The notes: generated from the sequence alone by a model not told the origin. A DNA stretch of 64,000 bases from Gemmatimonadota bacterium (GCA_009692185.1 SHZT01000001.1:141247-205246); one strand, 5' to 3'; counted from the first letter of the stretch, positions 19,501 to 29,097 are shown. Program-made: numbers and translations.

Positions 19501-19801
19501 CCGCCGTCTGCTTTTTCAGGTCTTCATCCAGCAGCTGGACCCTGCGGTCCAGCGTGTCGCGCTCGACCGGGTCGGCACAGGCGTGCTTGGCCGCGCGTAC
19601 CTCCGCCACCTCGGCCTCGAGCGCACCCAGGCGTTCAGCCAGCAACGCGCGGAGCTTGGCCGTCTGCCCCTGGATCTCCTCCACGGAGAGCCCGGCCAGC
19701 CGACGTTCGTGCTCGTGAATCCGATCAATAATCGGCTGGATCCGCTTGAGCTCACGGTCGAAGCGGGTGCCGATCATTCTCGAAACAAGTTGCTTCAGCA
19801 T
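16538..19801 (-). CDS. secA: Preprotein translocase ATPase SecA
   Basis: A 1087-residue motor that drives secretory proteins through SecYEG. Walker A is Met-Ala-Thr-Gly-Glu-Gly-Lys-Thr (about 158-165) and Walker B Asp-Glu-Val-Asp-Ser (about 266). The preprotein cross-linking and helical scaffold domains follow. The tail ends in the zinc-binding SEC-C motif Cys-Pro-Cys-Gly-Ser-Gly then Cys-His, used for SecB or ribosome contact. It is about 185 residues longer than E. coli SecA (901), from an N-terminal insertion around residues 55-105 and a long segment near 315-450, typical of several deep-branching phyla. It is followed by nadD and bamD upstream in the same direction. Confidence 0.97.
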   Translation of the reverse strand: MLKQLVSRMIGTRFDRELKRIQPIIDRIHEHERRLAGLSVEEIQGQTAKLRALLAERLGALEAEVAEVRAAKHACADPVERDTLDRRVQLLDEDLKKQTAVALEELLPEAFATVREASRRLVGTPVVVTAHEMTWDMVPYDVQLIGGIVLHHGKIAEMATGEGKTLVATLPLYLNALPGRGCHLVTVNNYLARRDSQWMGHLLKWLGLTVGCIDDTEPSSPERHAAYRCDVTYGTNNEFGFDYLRDHMVFTLEQRTQRPHNYAIIDEVDSILVDEARTPLIISGPVGTEVDTKYGEFNVQVVALARKQSAIVNQLIAEAELQLEKEDTRYQAGMKLFQAQKGSPKNKRLMKILQEPVNQQLVQRIELDYIADRKLPASKQSMREVEESLYFVMDERGHSVHLTDRGVETMSPNDPRLFVVPDISEEIGRLERDKTLAPEEKVEQRRVLEAEYATKSEKLHIIHKLLQAHALYEKDVEYVVQEGQVFIVDEFTGRIMAGRRWSDGLHQAIEAKEGVVVREETQTLATITIQNYFRMYDKLSGMTGTAETEETEFFQIYGLEVMVIPTNRPVRRIDGHDLIFRTRREKYNAVVDEVARQHERGLPVLVGTVSVDVSETLSRMLKRKGLKHEVLNAKLHQREAEIVSLAGRAGAITIATNMAGRGTDIKLGPGVKQCVVCGIKAKRAPFGQVTETADLTPDQVKEKKCHEDPPCGLVIVGTERHESRRIDRQLRGRSGRQGDPGSSIFYLSLEDDLMRLFGTDRISRWMERSGSEEGEVISHPLVTRAIEGAQKRVELQNFQSRKRLLEYDDVMNQQREVVYGLRLFALEGGEELKAEGLKMIEAASVRFAEEEAEGDPGLWDRKAIHDELLKKFLVSAPEVEEPARVPDLGALSSTLKDAGRAAFQARLVGWDEMGGKYAIAGLGEKLLAHVMLQVLDEKWKDHLYDLDQLRNAIQYRAWGQKDPLIEYKQEAYDMFVDLMHDIRTTFTERLFKFQVQITAEGGRPAGPPPPRQVRRVPSKPASGTEGMVSGAPEPAATAVAEADRPRSEGSVVLPRTGGGGPLPRVGRNDPCPCGSGRKYKKCHGASG

Positions 19802-19810
19802 TTCACTCCT

Positions 19811-20377
19811 CTAGCGATACAACCGATGGACCGCGATGTACTCCGCGACCGCCTTCGGCACCAGCTGATCAATGACTTCCCCTCGTTCCGTCGCGTCCCG
19901 TACTGCCGTCGCCGACACATCGACTGGTTCGAGCGCCAGCGTCACGGTGGACGCCGGCAGTGGGGGGACGGGGGCGCCGGGCCGGCGGACGACCGCCAGC
20001 GTGGCCAGGCGCTCCACATCGGACGCCTCATGCCACCGGGGGAGGTCCCAGGCGGCATCAGCGCCAAGTATTAAGAATAACTGGTCCCGGGGTCGTTCGA
20101 GTTTCAGCTCGCGGAGCGTGTCCACGGTGTACGAAGGCGCGGGGCGGGCGAGTTCCCGCAGGTCAACCACAAACGCGGATTCACCATCGATGGCAGCGCG
20201 CAACATTGCCACCCGGTGTTCCGGTCCCGCGCTTGGACCCTGCGTCTTGAGCGGCTGGACGCGCGCGGGGACGAAGAGCACTTGGTCCAGGGCCAGCTGG
20301 AGAACCGCCTGGTGCGCCACCGCGAGGTGCCCGCGGTGGACCGGGTCGAACGATCCCCCAAACACGCCGATCCGCAC
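19811..20377 (-). CDS. nadD: Nicotinate-nucleotide adenylyltransferase
   Basis: A 188-residue nucleotidyltransferase that converts nicotinate mononucleotide and ATP to deamido-NAD. The N-terminal Gly-Gly-Ser-Phe-Asp-Pro-Val-His-Arg-Gly-His holds the catalytic T/HxGH motif, and the C-terminal Val-Ser-Ala-Thr-Ala-Val-Arg matches the ISSTxIR motif. Length is normal for NadD. It lies nine bases from secA and five bases after bamD, within one transcript. Confidence 0.95.
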   Translation of the reverse strand: MRIGVFGGSFDPVHRGHLAVAHQAVLQLALDQVLFVPARVQPLKTQGPSAGPEHRVAMLRAAIDGESAFVVDLRELARPAPSYTVDTLRELKLERPRDQLFLILGADAAWDLPRWHEASDVERLATLAVVRRPGAPVPPLPASTVTLALEPVDVSATAVRDATERGEVIDQLVPKAVAEYIAVHRLYR

Positions 20378-20382
20378 GGAGC

Positions 20383-21123
20383 CTAGGGCGCCGCGGGCAC
20401 CGGCGCGCAGACCTGGTTCAGCCCCTTGGCGTTGGCATAGTACTGGCGAAGGTGAGCGCAGGTTTCCTGGGTCTCTTCTTTGTACTCGAGCTTCTGGTAG
20501 GTCCGCACCAGCATCATGAGCGCGTTAGGAGCGGCCGGCGTTTCGCCCCACTGTGCGGCAACGCTCCGGAAGTAGATGATGGCCGAGTCGTAGGCTTTGA
20601 GCCGGAAGTAGAATATGCCGGCCCGGTATTCCTTTTCGGCAAACCGGTTGGACAAGGCGGACAGCTTGAGCCGCGACCGCTCGGTCGCCCGGCCTTCGGG
20701 GTACCGGGCCGCGAGCTCGCGGTAGGCGGCAAGGGCCTCCTCACCATAGGTCGGGTCCAGCTCCGGGCGGCCCCAGAGGGCCGTCAGTGCGTCTCCGGCG
20801 CGAAGCAGTGCATCGGGGGCCAGCGGGTGATCCGGGTAATCGTCCGCCACCCGGCGAAACCCCCGGGAGGCCTCGAGATAGTTGCCGATCCCGAAATCGC
20901 ATTCCGCGAGCAGGTACCGGGACACGGCGCCCACCGAATCGGTCGCTGACACCTCGAAGTTCACGCGTTGAAACCCGGCCTGGGCATGCAGGAAATGCCC
21001 GTGACGGAACTCGGTCTTCGAGGCCTCCATGAGGCTCTCGGTGGTAATGAAGTCCTTGACCCTGAACGTGTGGCTGCAGCCGCTGGCCGCCACGCATGCG
21101 AGGATCGTCAACCCGTATCTCAT
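20383..21123 (-). CDS. bamD: BamD-like outer-membrane assembly lipoprotein
   Basis: About 246 residues with a lipoprotein signal (Val-Ala-Ala-Ser-Gly-Cys, about Cys16) and TPR-type repeats across the rest (Ala-Ser-Arg-Gly-Phe-Arg-Arg-Val-Ala; Tyr-Pro-Asp-His-Pro-Leu-Ala; Tyr-Pro-Glu-Gly-Arg). This architecture and length match BamD/YfiO, the essential lipoprotein partner of BamA. The ATG at 21123 starts directly with the signal peptide; an in-frame ATG six codons upstream overlaps the preceding stop region. No bamA is nearby, so a generic TPR lipoprotein remains possible. Confidence 0.78.
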   Translation of the reverse strand: MRYGLTILACVAASGCSHTFRVKDFITTESLMEASKTEFRHGHFLHAQAGFQRVNFEVSATDSVGAVSRYLLAECDFGIGNYLEASRGFRRVADDYPDHPLAPDALLRAGDALTALWGRPELDPTYGEEALAAYRELAARYPEGRATERSRLKLSALSNRFAEKEYRAGIFYFRLKAYDSAIIYFRSVAAQWGETPAAPNALMMLVRTYQKLEYKEETQETCAHLRQYYANAKGLNQVCAPVPAAP

Positions 21124-21140
21124 GGCGCTGTGAAACCCCA

Positions 21141-22046
21141 CTACCGCACCCCCGTTCCCGCATTCGAGATAGAACCAAGCTTCTGGCGGACGACTTCCGC
21201 CGCCGAATCTCCCGGCGGCGCGTTCAACAGTGCCCGCTGGTATGCTTCCGCCGCGCCCCCGTAATCTCCCCGGCCCAGCATGACGTCACCGAGTCCAAGG
21301 TAAGCAGCCCGGCCAAGCGGCGAATCGCCGGCCTCGAGGGCCGCCCGCCGGAACCACTCTTCCGCGACCGCGGGCGTTCCCTGCTCCATGGCCGCCCGGC
21401 CCAAGCCCACCGCGCATTGCAGGAGGCCCTGCTCCGCCGAGGTCACGAGCGACGCGTCACGTTGGCGCCGAATCAATCCCTCGAACGCCGCGCTGGCCTC
21501 TTCGCACCGCGACGTTCTCGCCAGCGCGCGCGCATACAGCAGCACCAGCGAGTCCTCCGATCGCGCGTCGGGCGCCGCCGCTGCCGCGTATGGCAGCACG
21601 GCAATCGCCTCCGTCGCGTTGGCCGGGTCGGCCATGCCCCGCGCGAGCTGCCCGGCGAACGAGCCGAGCGCCCGGCCGGCCGAAATCTGGCGCAATCCCG
21701 TCAGCGCGGCCGAGAGGGCCGGCCGGTCGTCGGCCTCCATGGCCGCCCGCGCGACGCGCTCGAGTCCGTCCGCCGCCTCCGACCGTCGGAGGGAGGACGC
21801 GCGGGCCAGCGAGACGTACTCGGCGGCTGCCGCCGCGAGGTCGCCGACGTGCAAGGCCGCGGCGCCCGCCTTCGCGTGAAGTCGCGCGGTACCCGGCCGC
21901 TGCCGCACCGCGAGCCGATATTCCACCAGCGCGTCGCTGAACTGCCGGCTCACGTACTGCCGGTCGCCGAGCGTCTCGTGATTGGAGGCCGCTCCGCCAC
22001 AGGCGGCCACGAGGGCCGCCGCACCCAGGATCCAGCGCCGCGGCAC
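21141..22046 (-). CDS. TPR-containing lipoprotein
   Basis: A 301-residue protein with a lipoprotein signal (Leu-Val-Ala-Ala-Cys) and tetratricopeptide/Sel1-like helical repeats throughout, including Ala-Glu-Glu-Trp-Phe-Arg-Arg-Ala-Ala and Gly-Ala-Ala-Glu-Ala-Tyr-Gln-Arg-Ala. The start is GTG, one base after the stop of the next upstream TPR gene; the frame continues upstream but runs through that gene. It probably acts as a periplasmic scaffold, partner unknown. It lies between a soluble TPR protein and bamD. Confidence 0.75.
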   Translation of the reverse strand: MPRRWILGAAALVAACGGAASNHETLGDRQYVSRQFSDALVEYRLAVRQRPGTARLHAKAGAAALHVGDLAAAAAEYVSLARASSLRRSEAADGLERVARAAMEADDRPALSAALTGLRQISAGRALGSFAGQLARGMADPANATEAIAVLPYAAAAAPDARSEDSLVLLYARALARTSRCEEASAAFEGLIRRQRDASLVTSAEQGLLQCAVGLGRAAMEQGTPAVAEEWFRRAALEAGDSPLGRAAYLGLGDVMLGRGDYGGAAEAYQRALLNAPPGDSAAEVVRQKLGSISNAGTGVR

Positions 22047-22047
22047 G

Positions 22048-22770
22048 CTAACGGGCCGTCGCCCGGTCGAGTATGGCGAGGTAGGCGCGGACCTTAACGT
22101 CGTCCGGCCGCTCCTGCTGGAGTTCGGTCCACGTCTTCTTTGCCCCGGGCAGGTCTCCGGCCACATACGCGGCCAAGCCGAGTGCCGCCCGGGCATCGTA
22201 GAACTTGGGCCGCGCGGCAATGACGCGTTGCAGCTCCTCCAGGGCCTCGCGTGGATGTCCGCCTTCCAGCAACAGCCGGGACAGGCGGTAACGGAGATCG
22301 TGGAATGCAGGCCCGAGTTCCAGGGCCTCCCGGTACTGCGCGATGGCCTTGTCCAGCGCCCCGGTCTCCGCATAGGCCTCGCCCAGCGAGGCGTGAAGGT
22401 TGGCAAGGGTCGCGGCGTGGGTCGCGGGAATTCCCTGCCGGGTCTCCCCGCCCAGCTCCCGTGCCCGGTTGAGGGCCACCGCGGCCTGGTCGCCCCGTCC
22501 AAGCGCGTCCAGCACCAGCGCCCGGTGCACATGGGCCTCGACATAGCGCGGGTTGAGCTTGAGCGCCTCGTCCAGCGCGTCGAGCGCGTTATCCGACTGT
22601 CCAAGCAGGTGCCGGGAGAGCCCCAGCAGATGATGGGCATCGGCAAAGGCCTTGCCCGACTCTACGAGCTCCTCGAGCAGGTGCACGGCGCCGAAGTAGT
22701 CCTGCGCCGCAAAGCGTTCTTTCGCGTCGGCGAGCAGCTGCTCGGGCTTGGCCGAACCGGTGGGTTTCAT
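22048..22770 (-). CDS. TPR repeat protein, cytoplasmic
   Basis: A 240-residue protein without a signal peptide, composed of about six tetratricopeptide repeats (for example Ala-Asp-Ala-His-His-Leu-Leu-Gly-Leu and Ala-Ile-Ala-Gln-Tyr-Arg-Glu-Ala-Leu-Glu-Leu-Gly). TPRs mediate protein-protein contact; no catalytic domain is visible. It directly precedes the TPR lipoprotein and follows the UDP-glucuronate decarboxylase gene, so a role in envelope polysaccharide or outer-membrane assembly is possible. Confidence 0.75.
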   Translation of the reverse strand: MKPTGSAKPEQLLADAKERFAAQDYFGAVHLLEELVESGKAFADAHHLLGLSRHLLGQSDNALDALDEALKLNPRYVEAHVHRALVLDALGRGDQAAVALNRARELGGETRQGIPATHAATLANLHASLGEAYAETGALDKAIAQYREALELGPAFHDLRYRLSRLLLEGGHPREALEELQRVIAARPKFYDARAALGLAAYVAGDLPGAKKTWTELQQERPDDVKVRAYLAILDRATAR

Positions 22771-22798
22771 GCGCGCCCCTCGGGACAGGGTATCCGGC

Positions 22799-23734
22799 TC
22801 ATGCCGCGAGGGCGCGCCGGAAATAGTCGATTGTGCGTTGCAGGCCTTCCTCCAGCTTCACTGCCGGTTTCCACCCCAGTTCCGTTTCGGCCCGGGTGAT
22901 GTCGGGGCGGCGCTGCTTCGGGTCGTCTTCCGGCAGGGGTTCAAAGACGATCTGTGACTTGGAACCGATCTGGCGCCGCACGATATCCGCGAGTTCACGC
23001 ACCGTGAATTCGACGGGATTGCCGATGTTCACCGGGTCGGCCTTGCCCTTGTGAAACAGGCGGACGATGCCCTCGACAAGATCGTCCACGTAGCAGAACG
23101 ACCGGGTCTGCAACCCCTCGCCGTACACCGTGAGCGGCTCCCCTCGAAGGGCCTGCACGATGAAGTTCGAGACGACCCGTCCGTCGGATGCACGCATGCG
23201 GGGCCCATAGGTATTGAAGATGCGCACGATGCGCGTGTCCACGCCGTGATGCCGGTGGTACGCCATGGTCATGGCTTCGGCGAAGCGCTTGGCCTCGTCG
23301 TACACGCCGCGCGGGCCGATCGGGTTGACGTTCCCCCAATAGGTCTCCGGCTGGGGATGCACCAGCGGATCGCCGTACACCTCGGACGTGCTGGCCAGCA
23401 GCATGCGGGCGCCCTTGGCCTTGGCCAATCCCAGCGTCTTGTGGGTGCCCAGGGACCCGACCTTGAGGGTCTGGATCGGGAGCTTGAGATAGTCGATGGG
23501 GCTCGCGGGCGACGCGAAGTGAAAGACCCCCTCGAGGGTACCCGGCAATTCGATCGGGTTGGTCACGTCGTGCCGGACGAACTGGAACCGTTCATTGGCG
23601 CGCAGGTGGGCAATGTTATCCAGCGACCCGGTGAGCAGGTTGTCCATCCCGACCACCGTGTGCCCATCAGCGAGCAGGCGATCGGACAGGTGGGACCCGA
23701 GGAAGCCGGCCGCGCCGGTCACCAGGATCCTCAC
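22799..23734 (-). CDS. UDP-glucuronate decarboxylase (UDP-xylose synthase)
   Basis: A 311-residue extended SDR. Gly-Ala-Ala-Gly-Phe-Leu-Gly-Ser binds NAD. The Phe-Ala-Ser-Pro-Ala-Ser-Pro then Leu-Lys-Val-Gly-Ser-Leu-Gly-Thr pattern and the catalytic Tyr-Asp-Glu-Ala-Lys-Arg-Phe-Ala-Glu are diagnostic of UXS. It converts UDP-glucuronate to UDP-xylose (via UDP-4-keto-pentose). Its start overlaps the stop of the UDP-glucose dehydrogenase gene (ATGA), which supplies its substrate, giving a complete two-step pathway. Confidence 0.93.
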   Translation of the reverse strand: MRILVTGAAGFLGSHLSDRLLADGHTVVGMDNLLTGSLDNIAHLRANERFQFVRHDVTNPIELPGTLEGVFHFASPASPIDYLKLPIQTLKVGSLGTHKTLGLAKAKGARMLLASTSEVYGDPLVHPQPETYWGNVNPIGPRGVYDEAKRFAEAMTMAYHRHHGVDTRIVRIFNTYGPRMRASDGRVVSNFIVQALRGEPLTVYGEGLQTRSFCYVDDLVEGIVRLFHKGKADPVNIGNPVEFTVRELADIVRRQIGSKSQIVFEPLPEDDPKQRRPDITRAETELGWKPAVKLEEGLQRTIDYFRRALAA

Positions 23735-25041
23735 GCGGCCCCTCTCCGCCCGATACCGTGATACTGGAACCCCAGCTTCTTCAGCTTGGCCGGGTCGTAG
23801 AGGTTCCGCCCGTCAATGATGATCGGCCGCGTGAGCAGCGTCTTGAGCCGCGCAAAGTCCGGGTTGCGGAACTCCAGCCACTCGGTCACGATGACCAGCG
23901 CATCGGCACCCTGCACCGCCTCGTAGGCCCGATCCGTATAGACGATGCGGTCGCCGAACACGCGTCGCGCGGACTCGTTCGCTTCGGGGTCATGCGCCCG
24001 AACGGTGGCGCCAGCCGACAGCAGGCCCTCGATCAGGTCGATGGCGGGACTCTCGCGCATGTCGTCGGTCCGCGCCTTGAACGCCAGCCCCCACACCCCC
24101 ACGGTGGCCCCCGAGAGTTTGCCGCCCAGGGCGGCGCTCACCATGTGCAGCAGGCGCTTCCGCTGCCGGAAATTGACCGCCTCCACTGATTTCAGGACGT
24201 CGAGGGAGAGGCCGAAGCCGTCAGCCGTGCGGATCAGCGCCCGCACATCCTTCGGGAAGCACGAGCCCCCGTACCCGGGCCCGGGAAACAGGAACGCGGG
24301 CCCGATACGGGCGTCGCTCCCGATTCCTTTCCGGACGAGGTCCACATCAGCGCCCACGTGCTCGCACAACTCGGCCACCTGATTCATGAACGACACCCGG
24401 GTGGCAAGCATGGCGTTTGCCGCGTACTTCGTCAGCTCGGCCGACGGAATGTCCATGAAAATGAGCGGGTTGCCGGTGCGCACGAAGGGCGCGTACAACT
24501 CGGCCAGCACCTGGGCGGCCTCGTCGGAGTCCACGCCCACGACCACGCGGTCGGGCTTCATGAAGTCGTCCACCGCCGCGCCCTCTTTCAGGAACTCGGG
24601 ATTGGAGCAGACGTGAAAGGCCTGCTTCGTCCGCGAGGCGATCGCGTCACGCACCTTCTGCGCCGTGCCCACCGGTACCGTGCTCTTGGTAATCACGGTC
24701 TTCGGCCGGTTCATGTGATCGCCGATCGTGCGGGCCACCGACAAGACGTGCTGGAGGTCGGCGGATCCGTCTTCGTCGGGAGGCGTGCCAACGGCGATGA
24801 ACACGATTTCGGACGCCTCCACGGACGCGCCCACGTCGGTGGTGAAGCTCAGCCGGCCTTCAGCCTGGTTGCTGACGACCAACGGCTCCAGTCCCGGCTC
24901 GAAGATCGGGATCTTGTTCTGCCTGAGTTGCTCGACCTTCCGGGCATCGACGTCGGCGCACACCACGTCGTTGCCGGCTTCGGCCAGGCAGGCCCCGACC
25001 ACGAGGCCGACGTACCCGGTACCGACGACGGCGACGTTCAC
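23731..25041 (-). CDS. ugd: UDP-glucose 6-dehydrogenase
   Basis: A 436-residue NAD-dependent four-electron dehydrogenase that makes UDP-glucuronate. It has N-terminal Gly-Thr-Gly-Tyr-Val-Gly-Leu, the catalytic cysteine in [12 protein letters not shown] and the C-terminal UDP-binding domain. The start overlaps the wbpA-like stop as ATGA; the end overlaps uxs. Confidence 0.95.
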   Translation of the reverse strand: MNVAVVGTGYVGLVVGACLAEAGNDVVCADVDARKVEQLRQNKIPIFEPGLEPLVVSNQAEGRLSFTTDVGASVEASEIVFIAVGTPPDEDGSADLQHVLSVARTIGDHMNRPKTVITKSTVPVGTAQKVRDAIASRTKQAFHVCSNPEFLKEGAAVDDFMKPDRVVVGVDSDEAAQVLAELYAPFVRTGNPLIFMDIPSAELTKYAANAMLATRVSFMNQVAELCEHVGADVDLVRKGIGSDARIGPAFLFPGPGYGGSCFPKDVRALIRTADGFGLSLDVLKSVEAVNFRQRKRLLHMVSAALGGKLSGATVGVWGLAFKARTDDMRESPAIDLIEGLLSAGATVRAHDPEANESARRVFGDRIVYTDRAYEAVQGADALVIVTEWLEFRNPDFARLKTLLTRPIIIDGRNLYDPAKLKKLGFQYHGIGRRGAA

Positions 25042-26333
25042 GTCGCCGCGGGCCGGCGGAGCGCGTTCCTGGTGTCCACGACGCGGGGAGCTTCGCGCGC
25101 GACCATCTTGTAATCCACGCTCGAGTGGTCGGTGGTGATGACGAGGCAGTCGCTGTCCCGCAGGGCCTGGGCGTTGAGCGGGACCGAGGACATGATGTGT
25201 CCGTCTTGCCGCACCTGCGGGACAAATGGGTCATGGTAGGTCACCGACGCCCCCTGCGCCTGCAGCAGGCGGATGATGTCCAGCGCCGGGCTCTCGCGTA
25301 CGTCGTCGATGTCCCGCTTGTAGGACACGCCAAGGACCATGATGCGCGACCCCCGCACCGCCTTGCCGTCATCGTTGAGCCGGTCGGCCACCTTGCGCAC
25401 CCAGAACGTGGGCATCTCGGAGTTGACCTCGCCGGCCACGTCGATCAACCGGGTCTTGTAGTTCAGGGCCCGCATTTTCCAGGCGAGATAGTGCGGGTCG
25501 ATGGGAATGCAGTGGCCGCCCAAGCCGGGGCCGGGCGTGAACTTCATGAACCCGAAGGGCTTCGTGGCGGCCGCATCGATGACTTCCCACACGTCCACGC
25601 CGCCAAGGCGCTCGCAGACAATCGCCATTTCGTTGGCGAGCGCGATGTTCAGGTTGCGAAACGTGTTTTCCAGAAGCTTGACCAGTTCGGCGGCCTCCGG
25701 CGAGGACACCGGCACCAGCTGGTCGAACACCGGGCCGTAAAGCGCGAGCACCACGCGCCGGCACGCATCGGTGACGCCGCCGAGGACCTTGGGGGTGTTC
25801 CGGGTGTGCCATTGCGCGTTTCCCGGATCGACCCGCTCGGGACTGAAGCAGAGGAAGACGTCGCGGCCGACCTTGAGGCCGTTCGCCTCCAGGCGCGGGA
25901 GCAGCAGCTCCCGCGTGGTTCCGGGGTACGTCGTGCTTTCCAGGATCACGGCCTGACCCGCCCGGATCGTACGGGCAACCGAATCCGCGACCGCCAGCAC
26001 GAAGGAAATGTCCGGGTCTTTCGTTTTCGACAGCGGCGTGGGGACGCAAATGGAAATCACGTCGGCCTCACCCAGCCGGCTCATGTCCGCCGTCACGCGG
26101 ATCTTCCCGGCTTTCACCAACGGCTCGAGACGCGCGGTGGGAATGTCCTTGATGTGCGACCGGCCGGCATTCACGCCCTCGACGACCTTCGCGCTCACGT
26201 CGAACCCCAGGACGCGGTAGCCCGCCTCCGCGACTTCGCAGGCCAGTGGCAAGCCGACGTAGCCCAGGCCGACGATTCCAAAGACCGCCGACCGGTCGGC
26301 GGCCTTGGCGGCCAGGTCCTTCTCGATACTCAT
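25038..26333 (-). CDS. wbpA: UDP-N-acetyl-D-glucosamine 6-dehydrogenase (WbpA-like)
   Basis: A 431-residue nucleotide-sugar dehydrogenase with Gly-Leu-Gly-Tyr-Val-Gly-Leu-Pro and the active-site Gly-Pro-Gly-Leu-Gly-Gly-His-Cys-Ile-Pro-Ile-Asp-Pro, the form found in UDP-HexNAc dehydrogenases rather than UDP-glucose dehydrogenase. It oxidises UDP-GlcNAc to UDP-GlcNAcA. The adjacent wbpB, wbpE and wbpD homologues support the substrate. The assignment to GlcNAc rather than ManNAc (WecC) or GalNAc rests on that context. Confidence 0.85.
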   Translation of the reverse strand: MSIEKDLAAKAADRSAVFGIVGLGYVGLPLACEVAEAGYRVLGFDVSAKVVEGVNAGRSHIKDIPTARLEPLVKAGKIRVTADMSRLGEADVISICVPTPLSKTKDPDISFVLAVADSVARTIRAGQAVILESTTYPGTTRELLLPRLEANGLKVGRDVFLCFSPERVDPGNAQWHTRNTPKVLGGVTDACRRVVLALYGPVFDQLVPVSSPEAAELVKLLENTFRNLNIALANEMAIVCERLGGVDVWEVIDAAATKPFGFMKFTPGPGLGGHCIPIDPHYLAWKMRALNYKTRLIDVAGEVNSEMPTFWVRKVADRLNDDGKAVRGSRIMVLGVSYKRDIDDVRESPALDIIRLLQAQGASVTYHDPFVPQVRQDGHIMSSVPLNAQALRDSDCLVITTDHSSVDYKMVAREAPRVVDTRNALRRPAAT

Positions 26334-26346
26334 GGCGTCTCCACTC

Positions 26347-27360
26347 TCAAGTCTTCCCCACGGTCACGGCGCGCCCACCTCCCGCCAGCGACGCGGAGGC
26401 CGCAGCCAATACCCGCACCACCTCGAGTCCGGCGTTTGCATCCACCAGCGGTTTGGCCGTTCCCCTGGCCACCGCGACAAAATGACGCAACTCCGCCGCC
26501 AGGGGCTCGATATTGGACACGCGCGGCACATACACGTCCCCTTCCCGGATCGCCAGGCTCTCACCGTAGGAGCCGTACTCAGGCGGTCGGTCAACGCCCT
26601 TGTCGTAGATCTTGAGCTTCTCGCGGACCTGCATGTCGTCGAACACGACCATTTTCTTCGACCCGACGACCGTGAGCCGCCGTTCCTTGTGCGGATCCAG
26701 CCACGACATCTGCGCGTGGGCCATGACGCCAGACGCGAATTGCATCGTGAGGAACACCACATCTTCAATGCCGGCCTGCAGGTAACTCCGGCCCTGGGCG
26801 GAAACGTGCGTCGGTGACGCACCCAGGAGGTCGAGCGCGACCGACACGTCGTGAGGGCCGAAACTCCACAGCGCGTTTTCGTCGGGCCGGATCTGCCCGA
26901 GGTTCACCCGCTGGCTGTAGAGGTAGTAGATGGTCCCCATCTCGCCGCCCCGCACCATGGCGCGGAGCCGCTCCACCGCAGGATGAAACAGGAGGAGGTG
27001 TCCCACCAGCACCGGAACGCCCGCGGCGGCCGCGCGGTTCGTGACGTCCTCGGCATCCGGTACTGAGAGCGCAAAGGGTTTCTCGACCAGCACCGGCAGA
27101 CGCCGCTCGATCGCCTTCAGCGCCAGCGGGGCGTGGGCACCGGCGGGAGTCGCCACCACGACGGCCTCGGCGTGCTCGAGCGCCCGCTCTGCCACATCGG
27201 TCACCAGGACCCCGGGGAACTGCCGCCCGAGCAACTCGCGCCGCGGCGCGCTCAGGTCGCAAACGGCTACCAAGTCGACGTCGGCCATCCCGTGCAGGGT
27301 TCGAACGTGATTCAACCCCCAGCTCCCCGCCCCGAAGACGGCGACCTTGAGGCGGCTCAC
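26347..27360 (-). CDS. wbpB: Gfo/Idh/MocA oxidoreductase, WbpB-like
   Basis: A 337-residue NAD(P)-binding oxidoreductase (Phe-Gly-Ala-Gly-Ser-Trp-Gly-Leu-Asn-His at the N-terminus; Val-Glu-Lys-Pro-Phe-Ala-Leu, holding the catalytic lysine). In the Pseudomonas-type pathway WbpB oxidises the 3-hydroxyl of UDP-GlcNAcA to the 3-keto sugar, which WbpE aminates. The aminotransferase gene overlaps its start (ATGA) and the dehydrogenase lies 13 bases downstream. Confidence 0.82.
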   Translation of the reverse strand: MSRLKVAVFGAGSWGLNHVRTLHGMADVDLVAVCDLSAPRRELLGRQFPGVLVTDVAERALEHAEAVVVATPAGAHAPLALKAIERRLPVLVEKPFALSVPDAEDVTNRAAAAGVPVLVGHLLLFHPAVERLRAMVRGGEMGTIYYLYSQRVNLGQIRPDENALWSFGPHDVSVALDLLGASPTHVSAQGRSYLQAGIEDVVFLTMQFASGVMAHAQMSWLDPHKERRLTVVGSKKMVVFDDMQVREKLKIYDKGVDRPPEYGSYGESLAIREGDVYVPRVSNIEPLAAELRHFVAVARGTAKPLVDANAGLEVVRVLAAASASLAGGGRAVTVGKT

Positions 27361-28472
27361 GCGTGAAAGGCCCGGATGGCGTCCGACACGGTGTCGCAGG
27401 CGTCATCGGAGAGTTCCGGGTAAATCGGGAGGGACAGCACGTCCCGGGCCGCCTGCTCCGACACCGGAAACTGGCCGGCGCGATACCCCAGCGGCGCGAA
27501 GCACGGCTGGAGATGCAGCGGACCGGGGTAGTAGACCTTCGATCCGATGCCCTTCGCCTTGAGGTGCGCCTGGAGCTCGTCCCGCCGCGTCGTCCGGATC
27601 GTGTACTGGTGAAAGACGTGTTCGTTTCCCAGGGCCACCGGCGGCGCGGAAACCGCCTTCACTCCGGCCAGGCCTGCGTCATACCGACGAGCCCGGGACC
27701 GCCGGCCCTCGTTCCACGCCGCGAGGTGCGGCAGCTTCGCCCGCAGCACGGCCGCCTGAAGGGTATCGAGGCGGCTGTTGTAGCCCACCTCGTCGTGGGC
27801 GTATTCCTTGGCCCCGCCGTGCAGGCGGAGCCTCGCCAGCCGGGCGGCGAGCTTCTCGTCCTGGGTGACGATCATGCCCCCGTCCCCCCAGCCGCCGAGG
27901 TTCTTGCTGGGGAAAAACGAGAATGCACCCGTGGTTCCGAGCTCGCCCGCCATGCGCCACGTGCCGCTCACCTTCTGGCGAGCCCCGACGGCCTGGGCTG
28001 CATCTTCGATAACGGCAATGTTGCGCGATTTGCCGAGGGCCAGGAGCGGCTCCATGGCCGCCATCTGGCCAAACAGGTGCACCGGGACGATCGCCCGGGT
28101 TCGCGGCGTCACCGCGGCCTCGACCGCACGCGGGTCCAGGTTGAACGTGCCCGGCTCGATGTCCACGAACACCGGAGTGCCCCCGGCATTGTGAATCGCT
28201 CCGGCGGTCGCGAAAAATGTGAAGGGCGTCGTGATGACCTGGTCGCCGGGCTTGAGATCCAGCGCGCGCGCCGACAACAGCAAGGCGTCCGTACCGCTGG
28301 CGCACGCAATCGCGAACCGCGCGTGGCAGAAAGCGGCCATGTCGGCCTCGAGCTTCGGGACCGCTCCCCCCATGATGAATTGCTGGCCCTCGACCACCTC
28401 GAGGAGAGCCGCCATCACTTCATCGCGAATGGTTTGGAACTGGGCTTTCAGGTCCAAAAGCGGGACGTTCAA
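27357..28472 (-). CDS. wbpE: DegT/DnrJ/EryC1 sugar aminotransferase, WbpE-like
   Basis: A 371-residue PLP aminotransferase. The PLP-binding lysine lies in Ser-Phe-Phe-Pro-Ser-Lys-Asn-Leu-Gly, preceded by Glu-Asp-Ala-Ala-Gln-Ala. It would transfer an amino group to the 3-keto UDP-GlcNAcA made by the overlapping WbpB-like enzyme. Family members act on several keto-sugars, so the specific substrate is inferred from the cluster. Confidence 0.87.
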   Translation of the reverse strand: MNVPLLDLKAQFQTIRDEVMAALLEVVEGQQFIMGGAVPKLEADMAAFCHARFAIACASGTDALLLSARALDLKPGDQVITTPFTFFATAGAIHNAGGTPVFVDIEPGTFNLDPRAVEAAVTPRTRAIVPVHLFGQMAAMEPLLALGKSRNIAVIEDAAQAVGARQKVSGTWRMAGELGTTGAFSFFPSKNLGGWGDGGMIVTQDEKLAARLARLRLHGGAKEYAHDEVGYNSRLDTLQAAVLRAKLPHLAAWNEGRRSRARRYDAGLAGVKAVSAPPVALGNEHVFHQYTIRTTRRDELQAHLKAKGIGSKVYYPGPLHLQPCFAPLGYRAGQFPVSEQAARDVLSLPIYPELSDDACDTVSDAIRAFHA

Positions 28473-28502
28473 AGGCAGTCCAAGTTCAAGTGAAGTCGAA
28501 AC

Positions 28503-29090
28503 TTAGGAACGTCCCGCCGGTCGGTCAACGGCAACCAGCACGGCGCCTTCTTCCCGGTACGTCAAGCCACAGCGCTCGCACTTTCCCGCTGCCCCGGAGA
28601 CCTGGAGCCGCTCGCCGCACTGGCATGCCCAGCCGAGGCGCCGCGCCGGCACACCCACCATCAACGCGAACGCCGGAACGTCGGTCGTGACCACGGCGCC
28701 CGCGCCAATGAAGGCGTATTCGCCGATCGTGGTGCCGCATACGATGGTCGCGTTGGCCCCGATGCTCACGCCGCGCCGGACGACTGTGGCCAGGTACTCG
28801 TTCTTGCGGGACACGTGGCTCCGCGGGTGCATGACGTTGGTGAACACGCACGACGGTCCGCAGAACACGTCGTCCTCGAGCACGACACCCTCGTAGATCG
28901 ACACGTTGTTCTGGATCTTGACGTTGTTGCCGATCTTCGTCCCCGGCATGACGACGACGTTCTGTCCGAGGTTGCACCGCTCGCCGATCACGGCCCCGGG
29001 CATCACGTGCGAGAAATGCCAGATCTTGGTGCCCTTCCCGATCCGGGCGCCCTCGTCTACGTACGCGCTCTCATGCACGAAGTAATCCAA
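28503..29090 (-). CDS. wbpD: Hexapeptide-repeat sugar N-acetyltransferase, WbpD-like
   Basis: A 195-residue left-handed beta-helix acyltransferase built on repeats such as Ile-Gly-Asn-Asn-Val-Lys-Ile and Ile-Gly-Ala-Asn-Ala-Thr-Ile-Val-Cys. The catalytic-type His-Pro-Arg-Ser-His and Ala-Gly-Ala-Val-Val-Thr motifs are present. In the WbpABED pathway it acetylates the 3-amino group, giving UDP-2,3-diacetamido-2,3-dideoxy-glucuronate. An unusual short C-terminal extension holds two CxxC-like pairs (Cys-Gln-Cys-Gly-Glu and Cys-Glu-Arg-Cys-Gly), suggesting a bound zinc. Confidence 0.85.
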   Translation of the reverse strand: MDYFVHESAYVDEGARIGKGTKIWHFSHVMPGAVIGERCNLGQNVVVMPGTKIGNNVKIQNNVSIYEGVVLEDDVFCGPSCVFTNVMHPRSHVSRKNEYLATVVRRGVSIGANATIVCGTTIGEYAFIGAGAVVTTDVPAFALMVGVPARRLGWACQCGERLQVSGAAGKCERCGLTYREEGAVLVAVDRPAGRS

Positions 29091-29097
29091 TGGCGGT

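Noticed and set aside
16451..20074. A 1207-codon open frame on the plus strand covering secA and nadD
   Set aside because: It lies entirely antisense to secA, a certain gene; its protein is rich in Arg, His, Leu and Gly without domains. Long antisense frames are expected at this GC content and codon bias.
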